Part shown: piece by piece, positions 19,649-30,158 of the stretch
How positions within the stretch are numbered: position 1 is the first letter of the stretch
Layout: every line of letters begins with the position of its first letter
Source: Candidatus Omnitrophota bacterium
Lineage (GTDB): Bacteria > Omnitrophota > Gorgyraeia > JABMRJ01
Direction: 5' to 3'
NCBI GenBank assembly: GCA_013202745.1
Contig: JABMRJ010000018.1
Span: forward strand, 1 to 32,663
Length of the DNA stretch: 32,663 nucleotides
Made by a program: the position numbers and the translations under genes
The notes under the pieces: generated by a model
Told to the model about the DNA's origin: nothing
The model's input: only the letters and a program-made list of their open reading frames with translations
Databases searched by the model: none

Positions 19649-21136
19649 CTACATCTCCTCTGCCGCATCTATAGCCTTTACCAAAGCGGCCGCCTTATTG
19701 AGGGTCTCTTCATATTCTTTCTCAGGTTTAGAGTCTGCCACTATCCCGGCACCGGCCTGTATATATGCAACATTATCCTTTATGACGATCGTCCTTATCG
19801 TTATGCAGCTGTCGAGGTTCCCTGAAAAGCTGAAATACCCTACACAGCCCGCATACGGGCCGCGCTTCACCTTCTCGAGCTCATCTATAATCTCCATGGC
19901 CCTCACCTTGGGCGCACCTGTTACAGTTCCCGCAGGAAAGGTCGCCCTCATCACATCAAACTGGTCTTTACCTTCATCAAGCCTTCCGGTAATATCGCTG
20001 ACGATATGCATAACATGTGAATACTTCTCTATCACCATAAACTCATTGACGTTGACAGTATGGTACTGGCAGATCCTGCCGACATCATTCCTGCCAAGGT
20101 CGACGAGCATTATATGCTCAGCGCGTTCTTTTGGGTCAGAAAGGAGCTCTTTAGAGTACGCCTCGTCTGATGCAGAATCCTGCCCGCGCGGTCTCGTTCC
20201 CGCTATCGGCCGCAGCTCCACTTTACCGTCCTCAGAACGTACCATTATCTCAGGGGAAGAACCTATGAGCGCAAGTTTGTCAAACTTAAGATAGAACATA
20301 TATGGTGAAGGGTTGAGGGACCTTAGCGCCCTGTATATGTTGAAATGGTTCTTGCCGGAGAGGCGCTTTTCGAGACGCTGCGAGAGGACTACCTGTATTA
20401 TATCTCCGCTCCTTATATATTCCTTTGCCTTATTTACCATGCTGGTAAATTTGCCCTTTGTATAGTTCGACTTAATCGGCCTGGACATCTTCCTTGATCG
20501 TCTCTTCTTATTCGGCCTCATCCTGCGGTTGAATCTCTTTATAATCTTATCTATCCTTGCCGTAGCCGAGTCATAGATATCGGAGAGCTTCTTTGTGGAC
20601 ATCTCCTCTTCTACATGGACATTACATACGACCTTTATGACATGGTCTATATGGTCGAATATCATTATGGTATCGGTAAGCATAAATATCGAATCCGGCA
20701 GTTTCAGCTTATCCGTATTCCTGTCGGGTATATCTTCGAAGAACCTGACCATATCGTATCCTACATAACCCACAAGGCCGCCGCAGAAGCGTGGAAGCCC
20801 TTCTACATTGACGAACTTGTATGCATCAACCAATCGCTTTATCTCTGAAAGAGGGTCCGCCTTTGTCTTAAATCTCTTTTTCCGTTTGCCCTTTATTATC
20901 TCTATATTTTTACCCTTGCTCTTAAATACTAAAGACGGATTACTCCCCAAGAATGAGTATCTCGCTATCTTCTCGCCTCCCTCGACGGACTCCAAGAGAT
21001 ACGAGTAGTCTCCCCCCTCGGCCTTTATAAATGTCGAGACGGGCGTCTCGAGATCGGCGACTATCTCCTTGTAGATAGGTATGAGGTTACCCTTCTTTGC
21101 AAGTTCTATAAACTCTTCTTTTGTGGGCCTAAACAT
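19649..21136 (-). CDS. trpE: anthranilate synthase component I
   Basis: ARYSFLG; QVVLSQRLE; LIGSSPEIMVR; RPIAGTRPRG; TFPAGTVTGAPKVRAMEIIDELE. Confidence 0.95.
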   Translation of the reverse strand: MFRPTKEEFIELAKKGNLIPIYKEIVADLETPVSTFIKAEGGDYSYLLESVEGGEKIARYSFLGSNPSLVFKSKGKNIEIIKGKRKKRFKTKADPLSEIKRLVDAYKFVNVEGLPRFCGGLVGYVGYDMVRFFEDIPDRNTDKLKLPDSIFMLTDTIMIFDHIDHVIKVVCNVHVEEEMSTKKLSDIYDSATARIDKIIKRFNRRMRPNKKRRSRKMSRPIKSNYTKGKFTSMVNKAKEYIRSGDIIQVVLSQRLEKRLSGKNHFNIYRALRSLNPSPYMFYLKFDKLALIGSSPEIMVRSEDGKVELRPIAGTRPRGQDSASDEAYSKELLSDPKERAEHIMLVDLGRNDVGRICQYHTVNVNEFMVIEKYSHVMHIVSDITGRLDEGKDQFDVMRATFPAGTVTGAPKVRAMEIIDELEKVKRGPYAGCVGYFSFSGNLDSCITIRTIVIKDNVAYIQAGAGIVADSKPEKEYEETLNKAAALVKAIDAAEEM

Positions 21137-21511
21137 CTATTTATATACCTCTTTAGGGTTAAAGACCATTTCGTCGACTATCTTTACGGAGCCGTCTTTT
21201 GAGATCGCCCTGTAATAACAGGTGAAATACCCGGCATGGCACGCCGCGGTCTTCTGCTCTACCTTTATGAGAATGGAATTACCTTCGCAGTCTATGTATA
21301 TGGACTTAACTATCTGTATATGGCCGGAGCTTCCGCCCTTTAGCATGAGGGCATTCCGCGATCTCCTGAATACATAGACCTTCCCCTCATCCATAGTCTT
21401 CTGGAGCGCCTCTTTATTCATATAACAGAGTGTAAGGACTTCCTTTCTCTTCTCATCCTGTATAACAGCCGGGATGAGCCCTTTATCATTGAACTTAATA
21501 TCTTTAATCAT
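21137..21511 (-). CDS. hisI: phosphoribosyl-AMP cyclohydrolase
   Basis: 124 aa; [34 protein letters not shown] zinc/active-site motif. No HisE domain. Confidence 0.94.
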   Translation of the reverse strand: MIKDIKFNDKGLIPAVIQDEKRKEVLTLCYMNKEALQKTMDEGKVYVFRRSRNALMLKGGSSGHIQIVKSIYIDCEGNSILIKVEQKTAACHAGYFTCYYRAISKDGSVKIVDEMVFNPKEVYK

Positions 21512-22283
21512 GATCGCCCTTCCTTGTGCATATCCTTATCGGAACGCCTTTGTCTTTAAGATACTCTTTTACATCTTTAACCGATATCTCTCTATAGTGG
21601 AATATTGACGCCGCCAATGCCGCATCTGCCTTACCCTTTGTAAGGACTTGGTAAATGTCTTCGCGGGATCCGCATCCGCCTGACGCTATGACAGGTATGC
21701 CGACGCTCTCGCTTACCTTACACGTGAGTTTAATATCATATCCTTCTTTGGTACCGTCTCTGTCCATGCTCGTCAACAGTATCTCCCCGGCCCCTCTCGA
21801 CTCGACCTCTTTGGCCCACTTAACGGCATCTATACCCGTAGGCCTTCTCCCTCCGTGCGTGTATACTTCCCAGCCCTTACCCTTTTGCTTCGCATCTATG
21901 GCCACTACTATGCACTGGCTCCCAAACCTCTTTGAAGACTCATTAATAAAATCGGGCCTGTTTACACAGGAGGTATTTATAGAGACCTTGTCACAACCGG
22001 CATTAAGGAGCTCCCTTATACCCTCGACCGCACTTATCCCGCCACCTACTGTAAACGGCATAAATACCGCATCTCCTGTCCTGTTAACTATATCGACTAT
22101 CGTCTTGCGCATCTCATGCGACGCTGTAATATCGAGAAAGACGAGCTCATCTGCGCCTTCTTTATCATAGACGAGGGCATTCTCCACAGGGTCCCCTGCA
22201 TCCCTCAGGCTTACAAAATTTACACCTTTTACAACCCTGCCGTTCTTTACATCGAGGCAGGGGATTATCCGTTTAGCTAACAT
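21504..22283 (-). CDS. hisF: imidazole glycerol phosphate synthase cyclase subunit
   Basis: [65 protein letters not shown]. Confidence 0.96.
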   Translation of the reverse strand: MLAKRIIPCLDVKNGRVVKGVNFVSLRDAGDPVENALVYDKEGADELVFLDITASHEMRKTIVDIVNRTGDAVFMPFTVGGGISAVEGIRELLNAGCDKVSINTSCVNRPDFINESSKRFGSQCIVVAIDAKQKGKGWEVYTHGGRRPTGIDAVKWAKEVESRGAGEILLTSMDRDGTKEGYDIKLTCKVSESVGIPVIASGGCGSREDIYQVLTKGKADAALAASIFHYREISVKDVKEYLKDKGVPIRICTRKGDHD

Positions 22284-22285
22284 AA

Positions 22286-23008
22286 TTATTTTGCGAGTTC
22301 TATCGCTTCCCTCAGTTCCAGCATCCCCTCATACAATGCCTTGCCCACTATACAACCCGTAACACCCTTCGACTCCATCTGCTTAAGCTTGAGTATATCA
22401 TCTGTAGACGATACGCCGCCCGATGCTATGACATTCATACCTGTCGCATTGAGCACCTTATCGAGTGCCGCGAAGTTGGGGCCGCTGAGCATCCCGTCTT
22501 TAAGTATATCCGTAAAGACGATCGTCCTTACACCCAGCCCTTCCAGCTCCACAAGAAAATCATTAATATTTATGTCAACGGTCTTGGTCCATCCTGCAAC
22601 GGAGATCCGATCTTCCCTTGAATCGACCCCTACTATTACCTTCTCAGGGCCAAACTCCTCCATGAGCTCTTTAACAAAATTCTTCTCTATAGCGCGCGTC
22701 CCTATAATTACGCGGCTTATACCGGCATCGAGCGCCTTCTTTACCGTCTCTCTGTCCCTCAAGCCTCCGCCCAATTCTATAGATGCCTTTACAGACGAGG
22801 CTATGCTGCCTATAAGCTTGATATTACTAAAATACCCCGTCTTCGCGCCATCGAGGTCTACCACATGAATCCACTCTGCGCCCTGTTCTTCCCACTTCTT
22901 GGCAAAATCGAGCGGCGCACCATCGTAGCGCTTCTCAAACTTAAAGTCTCCCCTCTTAAGGCGCGCTACCTTACCACCCAATATATCTATCGCCGGTATT
23001 ACTATCAT
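22286..23008 (-). CDS. hisA: ProFAR isomerase (HisA)
   Basis: [57 protein letters not shown]. Confidence 0.94.
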   Translation of the reverse strand: MIVIPAIDILGGKVARLKRGDFKFEKRYDGAPLDFAKKWEEQGAEWIHVVDLDGAKTGYFSNIKLIGSIASSVKASIELGGGLRDRETVKKALDAGISRVIIGTRAIEKNFVKELMEEFGPEKVIVGVDSREDRISVAGWTKTVDININDFLVELEGLGVRTIVFTDILKDGMLSGPNFAALDKVLNATGMNVIASGGVSSTDDILKLKQMESKGVTGCIVGKALYEGMLELREAIELAK

Positions 23009-23613
23009 AGCTCAATAAAGTTCTTTAACATCTTTAGGCCTATCTCCTGGGACTTCTCCGGGTGGAACTGCACCGCGTAGAGATTATCCCTCCATACCAT
23101 AGAGGCAAATTCCGTGCCATAGCCCGTTGCCCCTGCCACAACATTCTTCTCATTCGGATCCGCATAATAAGAGTGGACAAAATAGAAGTACGAATCATCC
23201 GCTATTCCCTTAAAGAGTGGGCACTCCTTTTTCTTAAATGAGACCCTGTTCCAGCCCATATGCGGCACCTTGAGCCCCTTCTTCGGTTTGAAGCGCTTTA
23301 CTCGCCCCTTTAAGATCCCCAAACCTTTATGGTCTCCACCCTCTTCGCTCTCGCCAAATAGTATCTGGTAACCCATGCATATCCCGAGATACGGTTTACC
23401 CGAGCTGATAAATTCCCTGACGGTACCTTCAAGCCCCCTCTTTCTTATGCCCTCCATCGTATCTGCGAAGGCACCTACACCCGGCAGCACAACCTTATCT
23501 GCGAGCGCCAACTGCTTGGGGCTTGAGACTACCTCTACATCGGCGCCGAGCTTCTCGAACGCCTTTGTAACACTCCTTAAGTTACCCATACCATAGTCTA
23601 TGACCGCTATCAA
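23005..23613 (-). CDS. hisH: imidazole glycerol phosphate synthase glutaminase subunit
   Basis: IAVIDYGMGNLRSVTKAFEKLG; VLPGVGAFADTM; LGICMGYQILF; VQFHPEKSQ. Confidence 0.96.
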   Translation of the reverse strand: MIAVIDYGMGNLRSVTKAFEKLGADVEVVSSPKQLALADKVVLPGVGAFADTMEGIRKRGLEGTVREFISSGKPYLGICMGYQILFGESEEGGDHKGLGILKGRVKRFKPKKGLKVPHMGWNRVSFKKKECPLFKGIADDSYFYFVHSYYADPNEKNVVAGATGYGTEFASMVWRDNLYAVQFHPEKSQEIGLKMLKNFIEL

Positions 23614-23614
23614 T

Positions 23615-24208
23615 TTAGAGTATCCCCTTCGTCGATGGTACCTCTTTACGCCGTGGATCTATCTGTGTCGCCTGATCGAGCGCTATACCAAATGCCTTGA
23701 ATGTCGCCTCAAGAACATGGTGGAGATCATTGCCCGATATGAGATCTACGTGTAAGTTGAGATTCATATTCTTCGCAAAACTATCGAGAAGATCATTCGC
23801 ATCGTCTATCGAGTAGTTCTCCTTTGCCTGGATCGGCTTTTTGGATTTAAGGCCTGAGAAGGCATACCGGTTGCTTATATCTATAGCAACCTTCGCCCTC
23901 GCCTGGTCCATGGGGACTTCGGCAGAGCCGAATCTCTTTACACCCTTACAGTCACCCAGCGCCCTCTTGAACGCCTGCCCCAGGCATATACCGATATCCT
24001 CGTTGGTGTGGTGTATATCTACATTCAGATCGCCTTCCGCTTTTATCGTAAGATCGAATAACCCGTGATATGCAAAGAGGTCGAGCATGTGGTCAAGAAA
24101 ACCTATCTGCGTCTTGACATCATTCCGCCCCTTGCCGTCAACGTTGACTTTGACAACGATATTTGTCTCTTTTGTCTTCCTCGATACATCGCCGCTTCTC
24201 GACATCAT
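23615..24208 (-). CDS. hisB: imidazoleglycerol-phosphate dehydratase
   Basis: GFLDHMLDLFAYHGLFDL; VDIHHTNEDIGICLGQAF; HHVLEATFKAFGIALDQA. The second ATG (24205) may be the true start. Confidence 0.95.
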   Translation of the reverse strand: MMSRSGDVSRKTKETNIVVKVNVDGKGRNDVKTQIGFLDHMLDLFAYHGLFDLTIKAEGDLNVDIHHTNEDIGICLGQAFKRALGDCKGVKRFGSAEVPMDQARAKVAIDISNRYAFSGLKSKKPIQAKENYSIDDANDLLDSFAKNMNLNLHVDLISGNDLHHVLEATFKAFGIALDQATQIDPRRKEVPSTKGIL

Positions 24209-24230
24209 TCTCCTCCGTTATAATATGTTA

Positions 24231-25454
24231 TCACTTGAATCTCACTTTTACCGACTCAAGGTGTTTCTCCATACCCTCTATATTTGCAAGCATCTGGATT
24301 GCGTCATTGACCTTCTCGAGGGCCTTCTTTGAATAAGAGATGATGTGCATGCTCTTTACAAAGTCATTTACATCAAGACCCGATGAAAATCTTGAGCTCC
24401 CGCCCGTAGGAAGGACGTGGCTTGGCCCGGCTATATAGTCGCCGACCGCAGTAGGGCTGTAAGGCCCTATAAATATGGCGCCTGCATTCTTTATCTTGCG
24501 CACAATCCGGTTGGGTGACTTTACCATGATCTCAAGGTGTTCCGGCGAGAGCATATTCACGACCTCTGCCGCCTCATCAAGATTCTTAACGAGGACCACA
24601 TAACCATCCGCCACTTCTTTCTTTATAAATTTTGCGAACCGTTTCGATGTCGTGACCAATATAGAGAGCCCCATCAAGTGTTCACTCTGCGCATTAAGAT
24701 CGGCTATGACATAATCCGGATTCGAATACTGGTTCGCTATTATGATGATCTCGCTCGGTCCGGCCAGCATATCTATATCGCAATAACCGTATACCTGCCT
24801 CTTGGCCTCGGTCACATATTGGTTGCCCGGGCCTATGATCTTATCGACCCTCGGTATACTCTTTGTGCCAAACGCCATTGCCGCTATGGCCTGGGCCCCG
24901 CCTACCTTATATACCTCATTTACTTTTAACAGGTTCGCGACCGCCAGTATGTGCGGATCTACTGTGCCATATCCGTTAGGAGGTGTGCACATAACGATAT
25001 TCTTTACACCCGCTATCTTTGCCGGTAGGACAGCCATATAGACAGTAGATACAAGCGGGGCTGTCCCGCTCGGGACATATACGCCGACGGTCTCAAGCGG
25101 CTGCAGCTTCTCGGCTAAGAGTATGCCGTCTTCTCTATTCTTCACTTTCGATGACTTGCGAAGCTGTTTCTTATAGAAGGCGGAGATATTATCCATGGCT
25201 AGCTTCAATATATTTACAAAATCGGGTTTTATATCCTGGTAAGCGGCGTTCATCTCGCTCTCAGTGACCCTAAGCTTCTTCGGCACAAGCTTCACATTAT
25301 CGAATTTTTTTGTATACTTGAGCACCGCGTCGTCACCGCGCACCCTTACATCTTCTATGATCCTGCGCACACTCTCCTGGACACGTTTCTTACGCAGGAC
25401 ATTCCGCTCACAGATCTTCTGAAATTGTTTGGTATTAAATCTGACGAGTTTCAT
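24231..25454 (-). CDS. hisD: histidinol dehydrogenase
   Basis: YVPSGTAPLVSTVYMAVLPAKIAGVKNIVMCTPP; VDKIIGPGNQYVTEAKRQVYG; DMLAGPSEIIIIA; GPSHVLPTGGSSRF. Confidence 0.96.
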   Translation of the reverse strand: MKLVRFNTKQFQKICERNVLRKKRVQESVRRIIEDVRVRGDDAVLKYTKKFDNVKLVPKKLRVTESEMNAAYQDIKPDFVNILKLAMDNISAFYKKQLRKSSKVKNREDGILLAEKLQPLETVGVYVPSGTAPLVSTVYMAVLPAKIAGVKNIVMCTPPNGYGTVDPHILAVANLLKVNEVYKVGGAQAIAAMAFGTKSIPRVDKIIGPGNQYVTEAKRQVYGYCDIDMLAGPSEIIIIANQYSNPDYVIADLNAQSEHLMGLSILVTTSKRFAKFIKKEVADGYVVLVKNLDEAAEVVNMLSPEHLEIMVKSPNRIVRKIKNAGAIFIGPYSPTAVGDYIAGPSHVLPTGGSSRFSSGLDVNDFVKSMHIISYSKKALEKVNDAIQMLANIEGMEKHLESVKVRFK

Positions 25455-28240
25455 CTTTTATATTCCTCTTTGAGTATTTTAAATATACCGTCCAAGGCAT
25501 CCTTCAACCGCGCGGGATCCTTGCCGCCTGCCTGTGCCATATCAGGCCTGCCTCCGCCGCTTCCTCCTACTATCAGGGCGATTCTTTTGATAAGCCCAGA
25601 GGCGTCTATGCCCTTTTTTATGAGATCCTCCGTTACACCGCAAACAAGGTCTACCCTTGCATCACCTCTGGCGCCCAGCAATATAACGCCTGATCCGATA
25701 CTCTTCTTTATATTATCTATAAGGGGCCTCAATATTCCCATATCGGCACCCTCTATCTCTCTCGATATGACGCGTATACCATCTATATCTTTCGCCTCTT
25801 TTATAAAAATCTCCAGCTCTTTTCTAAGGTCATTGAGCTTCGTGCTCTTAGCGACCTTCTTCATCTTCTTCGCTTCTTTTGATAGGTCTTCAACCGTCCT
25901 GACGATTTCAGGCTTCAGCTCTTTTAACCAGGCATTAAGGTCATCTCTACCAAAATCTTCTACTCTCTTTTTCCCAACGGCCTCAGATCTGAATATGATC
26001 GGCCGCAGATATTCCTCTATCTTTCCGACCATGCCGCTCTCCTGAGGTGCTGACTTCTTAATACCTTTAAGCGCTTCTCTATAATCACCGAGAAGCATCT
26101 TTATATCCGCTCTTGCCCAGCTACAGACAGCATCTTTTGTCAACGCTTCTATGCGCCTTACGCCTGAAGCTATGGAGCTCTCACTCAACACCTTAAATAT
26201 GTCTATCTCGCCTGTCTTCTTCACATGGGTCCCGCCGCAGAGCTCCTTAGATATATCCCCTATACTCCTTACAAGCACCCGCTCTTTATACTTTTCGCCA
26301 AACAATGCTATTGCGCCGGACCTCTTCGCCTCGCTAACATCCATCTCTTTTGTCGTTACTGTGACATTTTTCTTTATGTTTTCGTTTACCAGGTCTTCTA
26401 TACGCTCGAGCTGGCTATCTTTGGGCTTGAGAGTATGTGTAAAATCAAACCTCAGCCTATCCTCTTCTACCAATGACCCGTACTGCTGCACATGGTCACC
26501 AAGGACCTTCTTGAGCGCACTCTGGAGCAGATGCGTAGCCGTATGGTTTGCCTTTATCTTCTCGCGTCTCTTTACATCTATCTTTACCTCAACCGTATCT
26601 CCAACGCTCACAGTCCCTTTTAAAACTTTTCCTATGTGGTCTATCGTATCTTCATACTTCTTGGCATCGTCTATGCACATATTGAACCCTTTGCCTGATA
26701 TCTGGCCGCGATCGCCTGCCTGCCCTCCGGACTCACCATAGAATGTAGTCCTATCCAGGGCTATGTGGATGATCTCACCCGCTGTAGCACTCTTAACACG
26801 CTCTGTCTTACCTGCGCTCTCTCTCAATATCCCGCGCACCTTGGCCTCTGCCTCAACTATATCATAAAGAAATTCTGTCTTGAGATCTACGTCAGATAAT
26901 TTCTCAAAGAAGATAGAACCCGAAACCTTGCTCTTATCCCTTGAACGGTTCTTCTGCTCTTCCAGCAGCCTGCCAAAACCTTCTGTGTCGAGCTTGAGCC
27001 CAGCTGAAGATGCCTTCTCTTCGATAAGATCAAGCGGTATGCCCTTCTCATCATAAAATCTGAATATAACGGCACCCGGAACCATATTCTTCCGCTCTTG
27101 CCTTATCTTGATAAACTCTTCCTCTACATGCGGAAGATGTGTATCTATCATCTCTTTTAAGCTAATTTCTTCACTTAAGATTACCTCTGCTATGTCCTCT
27201 CTCCTTCTTACCAATTCAGGGTACGCCCCTTTCATGACATTTGCCACAACGGGTATGAGCTTATACATAAACGGTTCATGCACGCCGAGCGCCCTTGCCC
27301 TCTGCGATGACTTCCTTACGAGTTTCCTCATCACAAAACCCCGGCCTTCGTTTGACGGCCTTGCGCCGTCAAATATGGCAAATGCGAGCGCGCGTATATG
27401 ATCCGCTATGGCATTTATGTGTGAATCCGTCTGTACATCTTTACCATAATGGACGCCTATCTCTTTTGTAATAACCTTTATTATATGGGCAAAGAGGTCC
27501 GTCCCAAAGTTTGTCTTTTTGTTCTGCAGCACCGCCGCAAGCCTCTCAAGCCCCATGCCTGTATCTATATTCTTAGTAGGAAGGGGTTTTAATATACCCC
27601 CTTCGCGCCTTTCAAACTGCGTAAAGACGAGATTCCATACTTCGACGAATCTGTCGCAGCCGCATGAGGGGTCGCACCCTTTCTCCCCGCAGCCGGCATC
27701 AGTGCCCCAGTCAAAGAATATCTCAGAGCATGGCCCGCATGGACCATTGGGGCCGTGTTCCTTGACCTCAGAAGGCCAGAAATTATCCTTGTCGCCGAAC
27801 TTTACGATTCTTTCGGCCGGGACCTTTATTGCCTTTTTCCATATATCGTATGCCTCGTCATCCTCTTTATACACAGATACCCACAGCCGTTCTTCGGGTA
27901 TGCGGAGGTCTTTTGTCAGGAATTCCCACGCCCATGCTATCGCCTCTTTTTTGAAGTAATCCCCGAATGAGAAGTTTCCAAGCATCTCAAAGAACGTATG
28001 GTGGCCTGCGGTCCTCCCTACATTATCCAGATCCCCCGTGCGCAGGCACTTCTGGCTTGACGCAGCCCTCTTAAAGGTGATATTCCTTCCCATGAACTGA
28101 TCCTTAAACTGATTCATCCCGGCACCGGTAAAGAGGAGTGTGGGATCATCCTTGGGTATAAGCGAATCGCTTGCAACGACCGCGTGGCCCCTCTTTTTAA
28201 AGAAATCCAGGAACTTTTTTCTTATCTGATCTACAGTCAT
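25451..28240 (-). CDS. alaS: alanyl-tRNA synthetase
   Basis: 929 aa; IRKKFLDFFKKRGH; TGAGMNQFKDQFMG; HTFFEMLGNFSFGDYFK; HTATHLLQSALKKVLGDHVQQYGS; CGGTHVKKTGEI. Confidence 0.97.
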   Translation of the reverse strand: MTVDQIRKKFLDFFKKRGHAVVASDSLIPKDDPTLLFTGAGMNQFKDQFMGRNITFKRAASSQKCLRTGDLDNVGRTAGHHTFFEMLGNFSFGDYFKKEAIAWAWEFLTKDLRIPEERLWVSVYKEDDEAYDIWKKAIKVPAERIVKFGDKDNFWPSEVKEHGPNGPCGPCSEIFFDWGTDAGCGEKGCDPSCGCDRFVEVWNLVFTQFERREGGILKPLPTKNIDTGMGLERLAAVLQNKKTNFGTDLFAHIIKVITKEIGVHYGKDVQTDSHINAIADHIRALAFAIFDGARPSNEGRGFVMRKLVRKSSQRARALGVHEPFMYKLIPVVANVMKGAYPELVRRREDIAEVILSEEISLKEMIDTHLPHVEEEFIKIRQERKNMVPGAVIFRFYDEKGIPLDLIEEKASSAGLKLDTEGFGRLLEEQKNRSRDKSKVSGSIFFEKLSDVDLKTEFLYDIVEAEAKVRGILRESAGKTERVKSATAGEIIHIALDRTTFYGESGGQAGDRGQISGKGFNMCIDDAKKYEDTIDHIGKVLKGTVSVGDTVEVKIDVKRREKIKANHTATHLLQSALKKVLGDHVQQYGSLVEEDRLRFDFTHTLKPKDSQLERIEDLVNENIKKNVTVTTKEMDVSEAKRSGAIALFGEKYKERVLVRSIGDISKELCGGTHVKKTGEIDIFKVLSESSIASGVRRIEALTKDAVCSWARADIKMLLGDYREALKGIKKSAPQESGMVGKIEEYLRPIIFRSEAVGKKRVEDFGRDDLNAWLKELKPEIVRTVEDLSKEAKKMKKVAKSTKLNDLRKELEIFIKEAKDIDGIRVISREIEGADMGILRPLIDNIKKSIGSGVILLGARGDARVDLVCGVTEDLIKKGIDASGLIKRIALIVGGSGGGRPDMAQAGGKDPARLKDALDGIFKILKEEYKR

Positions 28241-28710
28241 AGAGTATTTATAATGTCGTTAATCACACTAAAAGAAAAACCTCGCCTTGCGAGGTGGTTA
28301 TAGACTGATCTCTTCCGCTTTATCGCGTCTGCGCCCTTAAACGATGCGCATTTTTCCTCTGCCAGTGCCCTTGCAGCCTTGCTTTCGTCTATACCTGCAT
28401 CCTCAATGGCGCCATCTATAGTCGCCCTATCAAGCCCTTTCCTAAACAACTCATCTCTGAGTGCCATAACCCCCTTGGGCTTAAATTGCGAACGGTCTTC
28501 TATCCAAGCCCTGGCAAACTTGCTATCATCGATGAACCCCTTATCCTTAAGATATAGGATGATCTCATCTATGCGCTCTCTGCCGTATCCTTTCTCCTTC
28601 ATGCGCGCCTTAAGTTCATTTTCGCTGCGGCCTCTCACAGAAAGAAGCCTATATGCGTAACCAAGCGCCCTGGAGAAAGGGTCTTTATTGCTCTTTCTTA
28701 ACAATAGCAA
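28237..28710 (-). CDS. recX: regulatory protein RecX
   Basis: ALGYAYRLLSVRGRSENELKARMKEKGY; RRGFSFSVINDII; lies between recA and alaS. Confidence 0.88.
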   Translation of the reverse strand: MLLLRKSNKDPFSRALGYAYRLLSVRGRSENELKARMKEKGYGRERIDEIILYLKDKGFIDDSKFARAWIEDRSQFKPKGVMALRDELFRKGLDRATIDGAIEDAGIDESKAARALAEEKCASFKGADAIKRKRSVYNHLARRGFSFSVINDIINTL

Positions 28711-30154
28711 ATCCCCTGTCAGTGTAAAGTAAGACGTCCCCTTCCAAGCCCCCTATTGCATCCTTATAATCTTCTATATCCTTTACTACCTTAGCGCCTA
28801 TCTTCTTTATGACATCCCCCACCCTTATATTGGCATGATATGCCGCACTCGCCTGCTCCACGCTTATGACAACCACACCTTCTCTGTTGACTATATTCAG
28901 GCCCAGTGCCAGTTTATCTGTAATAGGAGAGACTTCGATACCCCTCCATTTTTCAGTAAGCTCCTCATCTTCTTCTACGAACTTCCCCTGCATGCGCGCA
29001 AGCTCTTTATCGGAAGGCATCTCACCGATCAACATCTTTAATACGACCTTCTCACCACCGTGTATAAGTTCCACTTCTATATCTTTTCCTACAGCAACAC
29101 TATTTATCTTAAAGAGGAGCTCCTTCACACTATCGACACTCTTTTTGTCGAACCGCTTTATCACATCCCCCTCTTTTATGCCGGCATTATAAGCCGGACC
29201 GTCTTTGATAACCTGCGCCACAAGCACGCCCTTCTGGTCCTGCAGCTTGAAATAGGCTGCAAGGTCTTCTGTAATCTCCTGGACAACTACGCCCATCCAG
29301 CCATACGAGATCTTCTTACCCTTGATCAGATCCCCCATAACCTTCTTAGCCTGATTCGCCGGTATTGCGAAGCCAACGCCCTGATACCCTCCTGTCGTTG
29401 AAAATATAGCTACATTTATACCTATCACCTTACCCTCTATATCGCATAAAGGCCCGCCGCTATTGCCGGGGTTTATGGCGGCATCGGTCTGTATAAGATC
29501 CATATAACCGCTCTTATTCGAAGGCAGTGACCTGTGCAGCGCGCTTATAACACCTGCGGTGACTGTAGGTTTTGGGCTGTCGACTATATACCCGAATGGG
29601 TTCCCTATAGCCACTACCCACTCACCCGTCTTGACATAATCGGAATTGCCGAATTCCGCCACAGGGAGGTTCTTAGCACTGATCTTGATCGTAGCCAGAT
29701 CACTCTTGGGATCACTCCCCTTAAGCTTCCCTTCAAATTTCCTTCCGTCTGACAACGTAACCAATATCTTGTCTGCACCGCTGACCACATGTTCGTTGGT
29801 GAGTATATACCCTTCCTTATCGATTATGACACCGCTTCCAAGACCCATTTGTTTTTTCTCATACTCCTCCGGCATACCCTTGAAGAAATCTCGAAAAAAC
29901 TCTTCATGAAACGGGCTCATGCCGCCTAAAGAAGGCATGTTCACCTTTATCTTATGCGTCCTTTCAGTGGATATGCTTACAACAGCCGGCCCTACTTGAT
30001 CTGCAACATTTATAAAAGCATCTTTTAAGTCAACCTCACCTACCACCCGCACCCCTGGCGCCTTCTCCTTTGAGAATACAAAGAGCGTGGCTACCATTAT
30101 TGCAGCCGCTACGATAAAGAGCGCCGCCTTGCGTCCCCTTAATATATCCGACAT
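28685..30154 (-). CDS. degP: HtrA/DegP-family periplasmic serine protease with two PDZ-like regions
   Basis: Catalytic regions TNEHVV, SDLATIKI and NPGNSGGPL; N-terminal hydrophobic signal/anchor; PDZ-like YGWMGVVVQEI and GVVVISVEQASAAYHANIRVGDVI. Confidence 0.92.
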   Translation of the reverse strand: MSDILRGRKAALFIVAAAIMVATLFVFSKEKAPGVRVVGEVDLKDAFINVADQVGPAVVSISTERTHKIKVNMPSLGGMSPFHEEFFRDFFKGMPEEYEKKQMGLGSGVIIDKEGYILTNEHVVSGADKILVTLSDGRKFEGKLKGSDPKSDLATIKISAKNLPVAEFGNSDYVKTGEWVVAIGNPFGYIVDSPKPTVTAGVISALHRSLPSNKSGYMDLIQTDAAINPGNSGGPLCDIEGKVIGINVAIFSTTGGYQGVGFAIPANQAKKVMGDLIKGKKISYGWMGVVVQEITEDLAAYFKLQDQKGVLVAQVIKDGPAYNAGIKEGDVIKRFDKKSVDSVKELLFKINSVAVGKDIEVELIHGGEKVVLKMLIGEMPSDKELARMQGKFVEEDEELTEKWRGIEVSPITDKLALGLNIVNREGVVVISVEQASAAYHANIRVGDVIKKIGAKVVKDIEDYKDAIGGLEGDVLLYTDRGFAIVKKEQ

Positions 30155-30158
30155 ATAC

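Noticed and set aside
22286-23008. HisA as a bifunctional PriA compensating for missing trpF
   Set aside because: Residues recalled as PriA-diagnostic (ELSGG, RGW) are not present (ELGGG, AGW). Kept only as a test under the trpF finding.
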